The position numbers and the translations under genes are program-made. Shown piece by piece: positions 46,210 to 55,791 of a stretch of 64,000 nt of DNA. The DNA is from Helicobacter cappadocius (GTDB lineage: Bacteria; Campylobacterota; Campylobacteria; Campylobacterales; Helicobacteraceae), in contig NZ_JAUYZK010000010.1 in assembly GCF_030688855.1 (NCBI RefSeq), positions 1 through 64,000 of the forward strand, written 5' to 3'. A model generated the notes under the pieces. The model was not told the origin of the DNA, did no database searches, and saw only the letters and a list, made by a program, of their open reading frames with translations. The stretch's first letter is position 1. Each line of letters begins with the position of its first letter.

Positions 46210-48303
46210 GTGAATATTGTCGAAATAGAGCTAAAAAATCTAAAAGAAAAATACACCCTAAACTACATTGCAAAACAATCAAGCGGATCTGTTTTGTACC
46301 AAAGCGGTGGTACGGTTATTTTAGCAAGTGTTGCTGTAGATGAAAAAATCGTAGAAGAAGATTTTCTTCCACTTACTGTTCAGTATATAGAAAAATCTTA
46401 CGCTGTAGGAAAATTTCCAGGTGGTTTTATCAAGCGAGAGGGAAAACCCGGTGAATTTGAGACGCTCACTTCAAGAATTATTGATAGAACTCTTCGTCCT
46501 GTATTCCCAAAAGGCTATAGCTATCCTACGCAGATTACCTTGATGGTGCTTAGTTGTGACAAACAAAGCGATCTTCAAGTCTGTGCTCTTAATGCCGCAG
46601 CAAATGCACTTTATGTTTCTAGCTTACCTTTTTATCATCCTATAAATGCACTTAGGGTAGGGATGATTGAAGGTGAATTCATTATCAATCCAACAATGCA
46701 AGAGCTTGATAATTCTACTCTCGATCTGTATGTTTCAGGTAGTAATGATGAATTATTGATGATAGAAATGCGATCTCTTGCAAAAAAATCAGGTGCAAAT
46801 GAAATCAGCGAAGAAAAACTTTTAGATGCACTCAGTCTAGCAAAAGATTATATTTCAAATTCTTGTATGCAGTATCAAAAAGCTTTTGATACTTATAAGG
46901 AAAATCCGCTAAACCTTGTGTTGAGGACTGAAAAAAATAATCCACAAATCTATCAATATATTCAAGAAAATTATATCGTGGAAGTCCAAAATAGCCTCCA
47001 AGAGATGGCAAAAAGTGAAAGAAATACAGGATTGAAAAAAATTGCTGAATCTATAGCACAAAATACAGATTGGGAGATTTCAGAAATTAATCCTGTTTTG
47101 GAAAACTACAAAAAAGAAATCATAAGGCATCAAATACTTGAGCAAAAAACAAGATGTGATGGACGTGGATATGAAGATATCAGACCCATACAAATACAAA
47201 CAAACATTCTTCCCTTTGCACATGGAAGTGCCTTATTTACTAGAGGTCAAACTCAAGCTCTTGTTGTGAGTACTATTGGTGCAGATAGTGATGCTCAAAC
47301 TCAAGAAATGCTTACTGACAAAATTCCTAATAAAGAAAAATTTATGTTCCATTATAATTTTCCTGGATTTAGCGTAGGGGAAGCAAGTATGATTGGTTCT
47401 GTAGGTAGGAGAGAATTAGGACATGGAAATCTTGCAAAAAGAGCTTTAGAAAGCAGTATTTTAGACCATTCTAAAACCATTAGATTGGTATCAGAAATAT
47501 TGGAGTCTAATGGATCTAGTTCAATGGCTAGTGTTTGTGGTGGTTCTTTGGCATTGTGTGCTAGTGGCATTGAAATAAGCTCTCTTGTTGCTGGAGTGGC
47601 TATGGGACTTGTTGTGCAAGAAGATAAATACGCTATTTTAACAGATATAAATGGACTAGAAGATCATGATGGGGATATGGATTTCAAAATCGCTGGATCA
47701 AAAGATGGAATCACTGCGATGCAGATGGATATCAAAATGGGTGGTATTTCTCATCATATATTGAAAGAAGCTCTATATCAAGCAAAAAAAGCTAGAGAAT
47801 ATATATTAAATATCATGGAAGAAGCTAGGTCAAAAATCATCCTCAATACAGATATTCTTCCAAGTTCAGAAGTCTTCAATGTCCCCTCTAGTAAAATTGT
47901 AGAGATTATTGGTCAAGGTGGAAGGGTAATTAAAGATATTATCGAACGTTTTGGAGTGAGTATTGATCTAAATAGAGAAGATGGAGAGGTTAAAATTTCT
48001 GGAAGTGACAAAAATAATGTGACTGCCGCAAAAGACTTTATTATTAATCTCATACAAAGTCAAAAAATTGATTTGAGTAAGTATGAAACCGGTCTTATTT
48101 TTGAAGGTGAAGTAAAAAAAGTACTTGATTTTGGTGCATTTGTATCGCTTCCAAATGGTGGTGATGGATTATTACATATTAGCAAGATAACTAAAAATAG
48201 AGACGAGAGTATCAAGAACTATATTTCTGAAGGAGATAGAGTAAGGTGCCAAATTTTGGGTCTAAACAAGGGAAAAATCGAACTTGATTTGATAAAAAGC
48301 TAG
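46210..48303 (+). CDS. pnp: Polynucleotide phosphorylase
   Basis: The 697-residue exoribonuclease has two RNase PH cores (about residues 1-220 and 305-535, with FPGFSVGEASMIGSVGRRE-type sequence near 385), a KH domain (VPSSKIVEIIGQGGRVIKDI near 559) and a C-terminal S1 domain (GLIFEGEVKKVLDFGAFVSL near 632). It degrades mRNA from the 3' end and supports cold and host adaptation. It starts with GTG after AAGGAA. Confidence 0.97.
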   Translation: MNIVEIELKNLKEKYTLNYIAKQSSGSVLYQSGGTVILASVAVDEKIVEEDFLPLTVQYIEKSYAVGKFPGGFIKREGKPGEFETLTSRIIDRTLRPVFPKGYSYPTQITLMVLSCDKQSDLQVCALNAAANALYVSSLPFYHPINALRVGMIEGEFIINPTMQELDNSTLDLYVSGSNDELLMIEMRSLAKKSGANEISEEKLLDALSLAKDYISNSCMQYQKAFDTYKENPLNLVLRTEKNNPQIYQYIQENYIVEVQNSLQEMAKSERNTGLKKIAESIAQNTDWEISEINPVLENYKKEIIRHQILEQKTRCDGRGYEDIRPIQIQTNILPFAHGSALFTRGQTQALVVSTIGADSDAQTQEMLTDKIPNKEKFMFHYNFPGFSVGEASMIGSVGRRELGHGNLAKRALESSILDHSKTIRLVSEILESNGSSSMASVCGGSLALCASGIEISSLVAGVAMGLVVQEDKYAILTDINGLEDHDGDMDFKIAGSKDGITAMQMDIKMGGISHHILKEALYQAKKAREYILNIMEEARSKIILNTDILPSSEVFNVPSSKIVEIIGQGGRVIKDIIERFGVSIDLNREDGEVKISGSDKNNVTAAKDFIINLIQSQKIDLSKYETGLIFEGEVKKVLDFGAFVSLPNGGDGLLHISKITKNRDESIKNYISEGDRVRCQILGLNKGKIELDLIKS

Positions 48304-48320
48304 GATTTTAAACTTACATT

Positions 48321-48326
48321 TATAAT
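48321..48326 (+). promoter_or_regulatory. -10 box for atpE
   Basis: A TATAAT lies 77 bases before the atpE ATG. The leader contains a strong ribosome binding site (AGGAG) next to the start. Confidence 0.45.
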
Positions 48327-48402
48327 TTTTTAGAGATAATCCCACTTCAGAGTTCAAGTAGGGGATAGATCCGAAAGAGCTTAAATCTTACAGGAGTTTA
48401 TT

Positions 48403-48714
48403 ATGAAATTTTTCTTAATGATGTTTTTTGGTTTAGTTGGTTTTGCTTTCGCTAACGATGTGAGTGGTATGGATATGATAAAATCTTATTCTGTTGCTGG
48501 TGCGGTAATCGGACTGGGAATAGCTGCACTTGGTGGTGCTATCGGTATGGGACATGCTGCTGCTGCGACTATTTCAGGAACTGCTAGAAATCCAGGAATT
48601 GGCGGAAAGCTTTTGACCACAATGTTCATCGCTCTTGCTATGATTGAAGCTCAAGTTATTTATACGCTAGTTTTTGCAATTATTGCTATCTATGGAAATC
48701 CTTTCATAGGTTAA
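48403..48714 (+). CDS. atpE: ATP synthase subunit c
   Basis: A 103-residue proteolipid with an N-terminal signal-like helix (FLMMFFGLVGFAFAND) and the two-helix hairpin containing GAVIGLGIAALGGAIGMGHAAAATISGTARNPG. The proton-carrying glutamate is in ALAMIEAQVIYTLV. Campylobacterota c subunits are about 105 residues with this N-terminal extension. The gene stands apart from the main atp operon. Confidence 0.96.
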   Translation: MKFFLMMFFGLVGFAFANDVSGMDMIKSYSVAGAVIGLGIAALGGAIGMGHAAAATISGTARNPGIGGKLLTTMFIALAMIEAQVIYTLVFAIIAIYGNPFIG

Positions 48715-48722
48715 TTTCTTTT

Positions 48723-48739
48723 ACCTCCATTTTGGAGGT
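48723..48739 (+). terminator. Hairpin between atpE and the tRNA-Leu genes
   Basis: A perfect 6-bp repeat (ACCTCC/GGAGGT) with a five-base loop follows the atpE stop by eight bases. It lacks a T run, so it may be a processing or weak termination hairpin. Confidence 0.4.
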
Positions 48740-48743
48740 TCAT

Positions 48744-48828
48744 GCGCTGGTGGTGGAACTGGTAGACACGCCATCTTGAGGGGGTGGTGAGGCAACTCGT
48801 GCGAGTTCAAGTCTCGCTCAGCGCACCA
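48744..48828 (+). tRNA. tRNA-Leu (anticodon GAG)
   Basis: It begins GCGCTGG and ends CAGCGCACCA with CCA encoded. The D-arm reads AACTGGTAGAC, the anticodon stem is CCATC/GGTGG with loop TTGAGGG, and a long variable arm and T-loop TTCAAGTCT follow. Confidence 0.95.
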
Positions 48829-48838
48829 TAGTAAAAAT

Positions 48839-48925
48839 GCCGGAGTGGTGAAACTGGTAGACGCGCTAGACTCAAAATCTAGTAGGGGCAACCCTGTGTC
48901 GGTTCAAGTCCGACCTTCGGCACCA
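48839..48925 (+). tRNA. tRNA-Leu (anticodon CAA)
   Basis: It begins GCCGGAG and ends CTTCGGCACCA, ten bases after the preceding tRNA. The anticodon stem CTAGA/TCTAG closes loop CTCAAAA, giving CAA, and a long variable arm follows. The pair is probably one transcript. Confidence 0.95.
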
Positions 48926-49075
48926 TTTATCTTCTAAAATATCCTCCAAACCATAAAAATTCCGTTTAAAAGCATCTTTTAAATATTTGAACTTGGGCAA
49001 TAGAATCTCTATTAAAAACTCTGCACTCTTAGATGATGGCACTTCAAGTTGGTAAACAATAAACTCAATCTCTCC
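48926..49075 (-). other. Possible decayed coding remnant next to tRNA-Leu
   Basis: The minus strand is open for 50 codons up to the 3' end of the tRNA, reading protein-like sequence (FIVYQLEVPSSKSAEFLIEI, then LPKFKYLKDAFKRNFYGLED). It has no ATG start, follows a stop at 49076-49078 and runs into the tRNA. It may be a fragment of a lost gene or of an element inserted at the tRNA. I recognise no family. Confidence 0.25.
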
Positions 49076-49088
49076 TTAAGGAACTAAT

Positions 49089-49268
49089 ATGAAGCTCAGC
49101 GATGATTGGAGATTGTATGCAGATGTGAGCAGAACCTTCTTTAGTTGTCATTATTTTTCGCAGGATAAGGGGGGGGGAGCCATACCAACCAAACAAACTT
49201 CATCACTCTTATTGCTTTTATCGTTATTATTGGTTGCTAAATTATTTGTTTGCGGGAAACATGTTTAA
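49089..49268 (+). CDS. Tiny ORF with a G9 tract, possible phase-variable membrane peptide
   Basis: This 59-codon frame starts with ATG six bases after a perfect AAGGA (49078-49082). A G9 tract falls at codons 27-30 (DKGGGA), and the present frame ends in a hydrophobic stretch (SSLLLLLSLLLVAKLFVC). One G more gives a different hydrophobic ending (NFITLIAFIVIIGC); one G less gives a polar, aromatic tail. No family is recognised. It lies in the 412-base gap between the tRNA-Leu pair and hisD, and may be a remnant. Confidence 0.4.
   Translation: MKLSDDWRLYADVSRTFFSCHYFSQDKGGGAIPTKQTSSLLLLLSLLLVAKLFVCGKHV
49169..49177 (+). repeat. Homopolymeric G9 tract
   Basis: Nine consecutive G residues in otherwise AT-rich DNA, inside the tiny ORF. 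The length is in the range that varies by slippage in Helicobacter and Campylobacter. Confidence 0.85.
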
Positions 49269-49297
49269 AGAATAAAAAATAAATGTTTTGATTGTGA

Positions 49298-49303
49298 TAT
49301 AAT
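49298..49303 (+). promoter_or_regulatory. -10 box for the hisD operon
   Basis: TATAAT preceded by TGTGA lies 43 bases before the hisD ATG. It is the evident promoter for the dense run of genes that follows. Confidence 0.55.
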
Positions 49304-49346
49304 ATTTGATAGGTTTATCCTTAAAAATATCTAAGGATTGGTGCGG

Positions 49347-50645
49347 ATGATAAAAATATTCAATACTTCAGATTCTAATTTTTCTGCAACCTTTATGGAA
49401 ATTTTAAATCGTGGAAAAATGGATATCAAGAATGTAACTCCTATAGTACAAAATCTTCTGGATGATGTTATTTTTAGGGGTATAGATGCCCTTAAAGAAA
49501 ACATTTTTAAATTTGATAAATGGGAGCCTAGGGGTTTAGATGATATTCGTATACCTCTAAATGATCTTGCAAAAGCCTATAATCAATTAGATGATAATGC
49601 AAAATCTGCACTACATACAGCATACGACAGAATTTATTCCTTTCATTTGAAACAAAAACCCAAGACCTGGCTTGATTTTGAGGAAAATGGGACTGTTTTG
49701 GGGCAAAAGATAACACCTGTGGATAGAGCTGGTCTTTATATACCTGGTGGAAAAGCCGTCTATCCAAGCTCTTTATTAATGAATGCAATTCCTGCGATCG
49801 TTGCAGGAGTGAAAGATATTATTGTATGCACTCCTACGCCATCTAATGAACCTAATAATATTCTTTTGGCGACAGCATATTTGTGCGGAATAAAGGAGAT
49901 ATACAAAGTCGGTGGAGCGAGTGCTATTGGTTTGATGGCATATGGAATTGATGGCGTGAAAAAAGTGGATGTAATAACAGGACCAGGCAATATCTTTGTT
50001 GCCACTGCAAAAAAACTTGTATTTGGTGAAGTTTGTATTGATATGATAGCAGGTCCTAGTGAGATCGGCATTATTGCTGATGAAAATGCCAATCCTAAAT
50101 ATATAGCACATGATTTGCTTTCTCAATCAGAACATGATGAAATGGCAAGTTCAATTTTAATAACCACAAGCAAAGAACTCGCTACAGAAGTTTCAGCTCA
50201 TGTATCCATGATTTTACCTAGCCTTAGTCGTAAAAATATTGCCAAAGAAAGTATTTCAAATCGAGGAGCTATTATCGTTGCTAAAGATATAGATGAATGT
50301 ATTGCTTTGAGCAATCAACTCGCTTTTGAACATTTGGAGATATTAACTCACAATTCTTTTGAACTTTTGTCTAGGATAAAACACGCCGGAGCAATTTTTT
50401 TGGGAGAAAACACTCCAGAACCTATTGGAGATTATCTTGCAGGACCTAATCATACCCTTCCTACAGGAGGAAGTGCAAAGTTTTTTTCTCCTCTAGGAAC
50501 AGAGGTTTTTATGAAAAAAAGTTCTATTATTAGCTTTTCAAAACAAGCACTTGATGAATTAGGTGAAGAGTGTGCAATATTAGCGGATTTAGAGGGGCTT
50601 GATGCACATAAAAAAGCAATTTTAGTTAGAAAAAAGGAGATTTGA
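49347..50645 (+). CDS. hisD: Histidinol dehydrogenase
   Basis: The 432-residue enzyme oxidises histidinol to histidine. It has AGLYIPGGKAVYPSSLLMNAIPA near residue 130, GPGNIFVATAKKLVFG near 212, the zinc region AGPSEIGIIADENANPKYIAHDLLSQSEHDE near 234 and GDYLAGPNHTLPTGG near 360. ATG 49347 is chosen because AAGGA (49333-49337) is well spaced; TTG 49338 and GTG 49341 are too close to it. Other his genes are not adjacent. H. pylori lacks this pathway. Confidence 0.94.
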   Translation: MIKIFNTSDSNFSATFMEILNRGKMDIKNVTPIVQNLLDDVIFRGIDALKENIFKFDKWEPRGLDDIRIPLNDLAKAYNQLDDNAKSALHTAYDRIYSFHLKQKPKTWLDFEENGTVLGQKITPVDRAGLYIPGGKAVYPSSLLMNAIPAIVAGVKDIIVCTPTPSNEPNNILLATAYLCGIKEIYKVGGASAIGLMAYGIDGVKKVDVITGPGNIFVATAKKLVFGEVCIDMIAGPSEIGIIADENANPKYIAHDLLSQSEHDEMASSILITTSKELATEVSAHVSMILPSLSRKNIAKESISNRGAIIVAKDIDECIALSNQLAFEHLEILTHNSFELLSRIKHAGAIFLGENTPEPIGDYLAGPNHTLPTGGSAKFFSPLGTEVFMKKSSIISFSKQALDELGEECAILADLEGLDAHKKAILVRKKEI

Positions 50646-50932
50646 TGTGGGAAGAATTTGATAATTTGGAAGTTTTGCAAGGAAATCCTTTGGAAAAATG
50701 GAAAGATATTATTTTTAATGCTAGTAGAACATTATCAAGTGCTGAACTTGATAGATTGCTAGAATTACAGGCTATTTATGAAATTATCTTAGAAGAGCAT
50801 TCACTTGATGGAAAACTTAGAGAATTTTATGTAAAATTGGATGATGATCTTGATTTACAAGACAGACTTAAGCATCAAAAAAGCAATATCGCAATTGAAT
50901 CGATGGCTAAGATATTAAGTGAAAATGAATAA
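50645..50932 (+). CDS. DUF2018 family protein (HP0242-like)
   Basis: A 95-residue, all-helical acidic protein. Sequence LEVLQGNPLEKWKDIIFNASRTLSSAELDRLLELQAIYEI and the ending SMAKILSENE closely follow H. pylori HP0242 as I remember it, whose crystal structure is an intertwined, knot-like homodimer. The ATG overlaps the hisD stop (TGATG). The function is unknown. It stands in the HP0242-HP0241-HP0240-HP0239 order. Confidence 0.82.
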   Translation: MWEEFDNLEVLQGNPLEKWKDIIFNASRTLSSAELDRLLELQAIYEIILEEHSLDGKLREFYVKLDDDLDLQDRLKHQKSNIAIESMAKILSENE

Positions 50933-51317
50933 AATATTCATTTTCTTTGTGCTGAGTAGTTTTCTTTTTGGTAAGTCTCCAATCTGGAACACGAGCGAAA
51001 ATATTGTTTTAAAAAAAGATGAAGTCTATTCTGGGGTAATTTATGAAGGACATCTTGAAAAACCGCTTTTCTTTAGATGGACATTGTATAAAAATCACGG
51101 ACTTGTAGTGTATTTGAATTATGATAAATTTCCTTATCAGTTTATTTTATATCAAGATTATCAGAGAGAGACTTTCAAGCTTTTATTGTTTGGAAAGAAT
51201 GTGGCGAATAGTTTTTCATATTTGTATCTCTCATTCAAAGATTTTGATGAGAAAAACAATACAGCTTCACTCTGGCTTGGTGTATCTGGAGATGCACAAT
51301 TTTTTCATAAAAATTAG
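50925..51317 (+). CDS. Exported protein of unknown function (HP0241-like position)
   Basis: This protein of about 130 residues has a signal peptide (MNKIFIFFVLSSFLFGKSP) and a beta-rich mature part (EVYSGVIYEGHLEKPLFFRW, ending ASLWLGVSGDAQFF). ATG 50925 overlaps the stop of the DUF2018 gene; GTG 50919 is an alternative. No domain is recognised. It probably acts in the periplasm. Confidence 0.72.
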   Translation: MNKIFIFFVLSSFLFGKSPIWNTSENIVLKKDEVYSGVIYEGHLEKPLFFRWTLYKNHGLVVYLNYDKFPYQFILYQDYQRETFKLLLFGKNVANSFSYLYLSFKDFDEKNNTASLWLGVSGDAQFFHKN

Positions 51318-51326
51318 GGGTTTTTG

Positions 51327-52220
51327 ATGTTACAAAAGATCACTCAAAGAATAGAAGATTTGATTAAGGAGATAGGAAATCCTTATGTTGATACCCTTTC
51401 TTCTAAGATAACTTCTGGAAAAATGCTCAGAAGTAAGCTTGTTTTAGCTATATGCCAAGATCATGTAGATGTGGTGAATCTATGTGCGATTATTGAAATG
51501 ATACAAAGTGCTTCTTTGTTGCACGATGATGTCATTGATGAATCAGATATTAGACGGGGACATCCTTCGATTAATGCTATTTTTGGGAATAAAAACTCTA
51601 TTATGCTTGGAGATATTTTTTATTCTAAGGCGTTTTTCGAGCTTACAAAAATGGATGTTAGGATTGCTAAAAGTATTTCTAATGCCGTTATTGAGCTTTC
51701 AAGAGGGGAAATTGATGATGTATTTATGAGTGAAACATTTAATACAGATAAGAAAAGATATTTTCAAATGCTTCAAGACAAGACAGCTTCTTTAATTGCA
51801 GCAAGTGCTGAGTCAGCGGCTATTTTAGCTGATCTTGATCATCAAAAATACAAAGATTATGGAATAAATCTTGGTATTGCCTTTCAGGTTATCGATGATT
51901 TGTTAGATATTACTCAGGATTCTAGCACTCTTGGAAAACCCGCAATGAATGATTTTAAAGAAGGTAAGACCACTCTTCCTTATATATATCTATATGAAAT
52001 GCTTCCTGAAGATGAAAAAAAGATTTTGGTTTCATATTTTAAGCAAAATAAGATAGAGATAGATCGCTGGTTAAAAGAGCATTTTGATAAATATCATATC
52101 ATACCTTTAGTTTTTCAAGAGGCCAAAAAATATGCAAAATTAGCTATTTCTGCTATCGAAGATGAAAATAATAAATCTCTTGAAGAAGTCGTTGAAAATA
52201 TGATAAATAGGGAGTTTTGA
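51327..52220 (+). CDS. ispB: Long-chain polyprenyl diphosphate synthase
   Basis: This 297-residue enzyme extends farnesyl diphosphate with isopentenyl units. The two aspartate-rich motifs are visible: LLHDDVIDESDIRRGHPS near residue 65 and FQVIDDLLDITQD near residue 190, with GKTTLPYIYL after. The small residues before the first motif suit a long-chain (octaprenyl-type) product for menaquinone, or for the polyprenyl phosphates used in glycan synthesis. The stop overlaps the hemA ATG. The chain length is not proven. Confidence 0.88.
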   Translation: MLQKITQRIEDLIKEIGNPYVDTLSSKITSGKMLRSKLVLAICQDHVDVVNLCAIIEMIQSASLLHDDVIDESDIRRGHPSINAIFGNKNSIMLGDIFYSKAFFELTKMDVRIAKSISNAVIELSRGEIDDVFMSETFNTDKKRYFQMLQDKTASLIAASAESAAILADLDHQKYKDYGINLGIAFQVIDDLLDITQDSSTLGKPAMNDFKEGKTTLPYIYLYEMLPEDEKKILVSYFKQNKIEIDRWLKEHFDKYHIIPLVFQEAKKYAKLAISAIEDENNKSLEEVVENMINREF

Positions 52221-53551
52221 TGGATTTAGAAGCAGGGTATTTATCAATTAGCTTTTCACATAAAAACACTGAAATAACAATGAGAGAAAAGCTCTCATTT
52301 GCATCTACAGAATCTATCAAAAATTTTTTACAAACCTTAAAATCTAAAGATAGCCACCTCAAAGAGATTATATTGCTTTCTACTTGCAATCGTTTTGAAA
52401 TATATGCTTATACAGATAGTCCTGGGGATACAAAAAACTTTATCCTTTCTATACTTGCACAAATAAGAGATATTGATGAGGGATTTTTGCAAGAAATAGC
52501 TGATGTTTTTATTGATCAGGGGGCTGTTCATCATCTATTTTGTGTTGCTAGTAGTTTGGATAGTATTGTAGTTGGAGAAACACAAATAGGTGGTCAGCTA
52601 AAGAGTGCATACAAACTTTCCTTTGACAATGGCTTTTGTGGTAAAAATTTAACTAGATTGATTCATTTTGCTTTCAGGTGTGCAGCACAGGTTCGCAATT
52701 CAACCCAAATATCTCAAAATGCAGTTTCTGTAGCTTCTGTAGCGGTCAAAGAAGCAAATGTTTTATTTGAAAAAAATAATATAAAAAATAAAGTCGCTAT
52801 TGTGGTTGGGGTTGGCGATATGGGCATTTTGGCAAGTAAGCATTTGCTTCATCTGGGTTATAGGATATTATTATTGAATCGAAATAAACAAAATGCTTTG
52901 AATGTGTCAAATGAATTAAATTCAGAATATAATGATATGGTAGAGGTGAGAGATTTTTCTACTTTGTCTAGTTTGATAAATGAATATCCTCTTTTGTTTT
53001 GTGCGACATCTGCACCGCATTGCATTATCCAAAACTCTATGATAAAAACCACTTCATTCCAGCGTTTTTGGTTTGATCTTGCTGTTCCTAGAGATATTGA
53101 AAATCCCAATAGAGAAGATATTTTTCTTTTTTCTGTGGATGATTTACAACAAGTTGCCTCTGAAAACCTTGTAAATAGAAGAAAAAATACAACAAAAGCA
53201 TATGAAGTTGTAGGCATATTTACATTAGAGTTTTTCAAATGGCTTCAAACTTTGGGAGTAGATCCACTTATTAAAAAAATCCGAGAATTTGCAAAAGAAG
53301 CATCTCTTAAAGAACTTGAAAGAGCAGTAAAAAAAGGTTTTATCCCTAGTGAATATGAAGATAATGTTGCTAAGGTATTGCATGGTGCATTCAATATTTT
53401 CTTGCATAAACCAACAATAAACATCAAAAATTTTGCCGATAAAGAGGAAGCTGATCCTATTATAGAGGCTATGAAGGCTGTTTTTGATATTGATGATGAA
53501 GTAATGCTTATCAATCGCTACAAATGCGAATATGATACGACACTAAACTAA
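52220..53551 (+). CDS. hemA: Glutamyl-tRNA reductase
   Basis: The first enzyme of C5 haem synthesis, 443 residues. The catalytic cysteine is in [16 protein letters not shown] near residue 55. [13 protein letters not shown] lies near residue 120 and the NADPH domain starts [17 protein letters not shown] near 195. ATG 52220 has AGGGAG upstream and overlaps the polyprenyl synthase stop. The N-terminus is unusual in lacking the common MxLLxxGLNHKTAP motif; it reads [18 protein letters not shown] instead. Confidence 0.94.
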   Translation: MDLEAGYLSISFSHKNTEITMREKLSFASTESIKNFLQTLKSKDSHLKEIILLSTCNRFEIYAYTDSPGDTKNFILSILAQIRDIDEGFLQEIADVFIDQGAVHHLFCVASSLDSIVVGETQIGGQLKSAYKLSFDNGFCGKNLTRLIHFAFRCAAQVRNSTQISQNAVSVASVAVKEANVLFEKNNIKNKVAIVVGVGDMGILASKHLLHLGYRILLLNRNKQNALNVSNELNSEYNDMVEVRDFSTLSSLINEYPLLFCATSAPHCIIQNSMIKTTSFQRFWFDLAVPRDIENPNREDIFLFSVDDLQQVASENLVNRRKNTTKAYEVVGIFTLEFFKWLQTLGVDPLIKKIREFAKEASLKELERAVKKGFIPSEYEDNVAKVLHGAFNIFLHKPTINIKNFADKEEADPIIEAMKAVFDIDDEVMLINRYKCEYDTTLN

Positions 53552-53559
53552 GGACTAGA

Positions 53560-55317
53560 ATGTTATTTTCACAAATGTTTATTCCCACCACAAAGGAGAC
53601 TCCAAAAGATGCAGTCCTCAAAAGTCATCAATTTTTGATTCGTGCAGGATATATTCATCAGATTGGGAGTGGAATTTATAATTTTTTGCCACTTGGAAAA
53701 AAAGTAGTAGAAAAAATCTCCAAAGTTGTCAGAGATGAGATGAATCGCTCTGGGGCACAAGAGATTTTGATGGGATTTGTTACTCCTGCTGAACTATGGA
53801 AAAGTAGCGGACGTTATGAAAAATATGGTGGGGAGCTGTTAAGATTTAAAGACAGAAAAGAAAATGAATTTGTGCTTGGTCCAACACATGAAGAGAGTGT
53901 GACAGAGATAGCAAAATCTTATATTAAGAGCTACAAGCAACTCCCCTTGAATCTTTATCAGATTCATACAAAATTTCGAGATGAACTCAGACCTAGGTTT
54001 GGATTGATGAGGGGTAGGGAGTTCATAATGAAGGATTCTTATAGTTTTCATGCTAGTAAAGAGGATTTAGATAGAGAATTTAGCAAAATGGAGAATGTCT
54101 ATCGAAATATTTTTAGAACACTTGATCTTGATTTTAGAGTCGTTCAAGCCGATAGTGGTGCTATTGGAGGAAGTGGCAGTAAAGAATTTATGGTTTTAGC
54201 AGATTCTGGAGAGGATACAATCGTTGTTTGTTCAAAATGCGACTATGCTTCCAATATTGAGGCAGCAAAACGTTCAAAACTCGTCTATGAAGCAATACCA
54301 CCTAAGGCAGAGTTCTCTAAATTCCATACCCCGAAAATTAACACTATTAAAAAACTCGTAGAATTTTTTAAAGTGGATGAATTTTTCACTTTAAAAGCAG
54401 TTGTAAAAAAAGCTATTTTTGATTCACACACACAAAAACTAGATGAGTTAGTTTATTTCTTTTTGCGTGGAGTTGATGAACTCGAAACAACCAAAGCCTT
54501 AAATGCTCTCAATAAAAATGGAGCAAATATTTTAGAGCTTGTAGATGCTAGTACTGAAGAGCTTATCGAATGTGGATTAAAACCCGGATTTATAGGTCCT
54601 TATGCACTTAAAAATATAACAAATGCCAATCATGTTATTTTTGATATTGATTTGGAAAATGCAGAGGATTTGATATGTGGAGCAAACGAAGAAGATTATC
54701 ATTTTGTAGGGGTTGATTTGAGCTTGTTTGAAGGGTTGGTTTATGAAGATATAGCAAAAGTCAAAGAAGGTGATAAATGCCCATTATGCGAAGGTATTCT
54801 TGAATATAAAAAAGGCATTGAAGTAGGACATATTTTCAAGTTAGGACAACGTTATTCAAAGCCTCTGAACGCTAGTTTTTTGGACAAAGATGGGAAGAGT
54901 GCTTTTTTTGAAATGGGATGTTATGGGATTGGCATTACTCGTCTGCTTCCTGCTATTTTAGAACAAAAAAGCGATGATAAGGGTTGTGTATGGACATCCT
55001 CTAGTGTGCCGTTTGATTTGAGTATTATTGTTTCAAATACAAAAGACAACCATCAGCTAGAATATGCTCATAAGATTTATGAAGAATTAAAAAAATCAGG
55101 ATTAGATATTCTTTTTGATGATAGGGATATAAGGTTTGGATCAAAAATGGCAGATTTTGAATTGATAGGTTCTGCTTATGCTATTATTGTTGGTAAAAAT
55201 TTTGAAAATGGAATCGTTGAGTTAGTGAGTAGAAAAGATTTGAAAAAACAAGACTTAGATTGCGAAAAACTCACAGATGAAATTATTCAAAGATTCCAAA
55301 ATACTAAGAGAAAGTGA
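53560..55317 (+). CDS. proS: Proline-tRNA ligase (bacterial type)
   Basis: The 585-residue class II synthetase has motif 1 [16 protein letters not shown] near residue 38, motif 2 with [26 protein letters not shown] near 138, an editing insertion (about residues 225-385) and motif 3 [17 protein letters not shown] near 443. The insertion marks the prokaryote-like form. It lies eight bases after hemA. Confidence 0.97.
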   Translation: MLFSQMFIPTTKETPKDAVLKSHQFLIRAGYIHQIGSGIYNFLPLGKKVVEKISKVVRDEMNRSGAQEILMGFVTPAELWKSSGRYEKYGGELLRFKDRKENEFVLGPTHEESVTEIAKSYIKSYKQLPLNLYQIHTKFRDELRPRFGLMRGREFIMKDSYSFHASKEDLDREFSKMENVYRNIFRTLDLDFRVVQADSGAIGGSGSKEFMVLADSGEDTIVVCSKCDYASNIEAAKRSKLVYEAIPPKAEFSKFHTPKINTIKKLVEFFKVDEFFTLKAVVKKAIFDSHTQKLDELVYFFLRGVDELETTKALNALNKNGANILELVDASTEELIECGLKPGFIGPYALKNITNANHVIFDIDLENAEDLICGANEEDYHFVGVDLSLFEGLVYEDIAKVKEGDKCPLCEGILEYKKGIEVGHIFKLGQRYSKPLNASFLDKDGKSAFFEMGCYGIGITRLLPAILEQKSDDKGCVWTSSSVPFDLSIIVSNTKDNHQLEYAHKIYEELKKSGLDILFDDRDIRFGSKMADFELIGSAYAIIVGKNFENGIVELVSRKDLKKQDLDCEKLTDEIIQRFQNTKRK

Positions 55318-55318
55318 T

Positions 55319-55783
55319 ATGCGTTTTTTTTATTTCATTATTATTAGCTATATTTTCGTTGAACTTATTTGCACGACGCTTTATATAGTGGAATTTGGTG
55401 CGTGGATGTTCTTTTTGGAATTTGTTATGACTTCTTTGCTTAGTATGCTTATAATGTTTTGGATTAGGGGTGATATTTTAGAAGGATTGAGAAAATTTAA
55501 TAAGGGTCAGATTTCTCTATCTGATTTTGTGGGCGGAAATTTTGCACGTGTTGTTGGAGCTTTTCTTTTGCTATTTCCGGGTATTTTTGCTGATTTTTTA
55601 GGAATTATTTTGGAGATATATGCTTTTTTTGTTTTGAAAGTTTTCAAAAAAAATCTTCAGAATACCTCAAAAAGAGAGAATTCATTTGATAATTTTGAGC
55701 GGTCTAGTTGGAGTTATAGAAATTTTTCTAATGAAGAAATTATTGATGTGGAAATTATTCAAGAACCAAAAAATCTCAAATAA
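55319..55783 (+). CDS. fxsA: FxsA family membrane protein
   Basis: A 154-residue membrane protein with four helices: [20 protein letters not shown], then [16 protein letters not shown], and later [20 protein letters not shown], which is the conserved FxsA segment. ATG 55319 overlaps the region of the proS stop. FxsA is named for suppressing phage T7 exclusion in E. coli; its normal role is unknown. The 3' tail is charged and variable. Confidence 0.8.
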   Translation: MRFFYFIIISYIFVELICTTLYIVEFGAWMFFLEFVMTSLLSMLIMFWIRGDILEGLRKFNKGQISLSDFVGGNFARVVGAFLLLFPGIFADFLGIILEIYAFFVLKVFKKNLQNTSKRENSFDNFERSSWSYRNFSNEEIIDVEIIQEPKNLK

Positions 55784-55791
55784 GGGAAATG

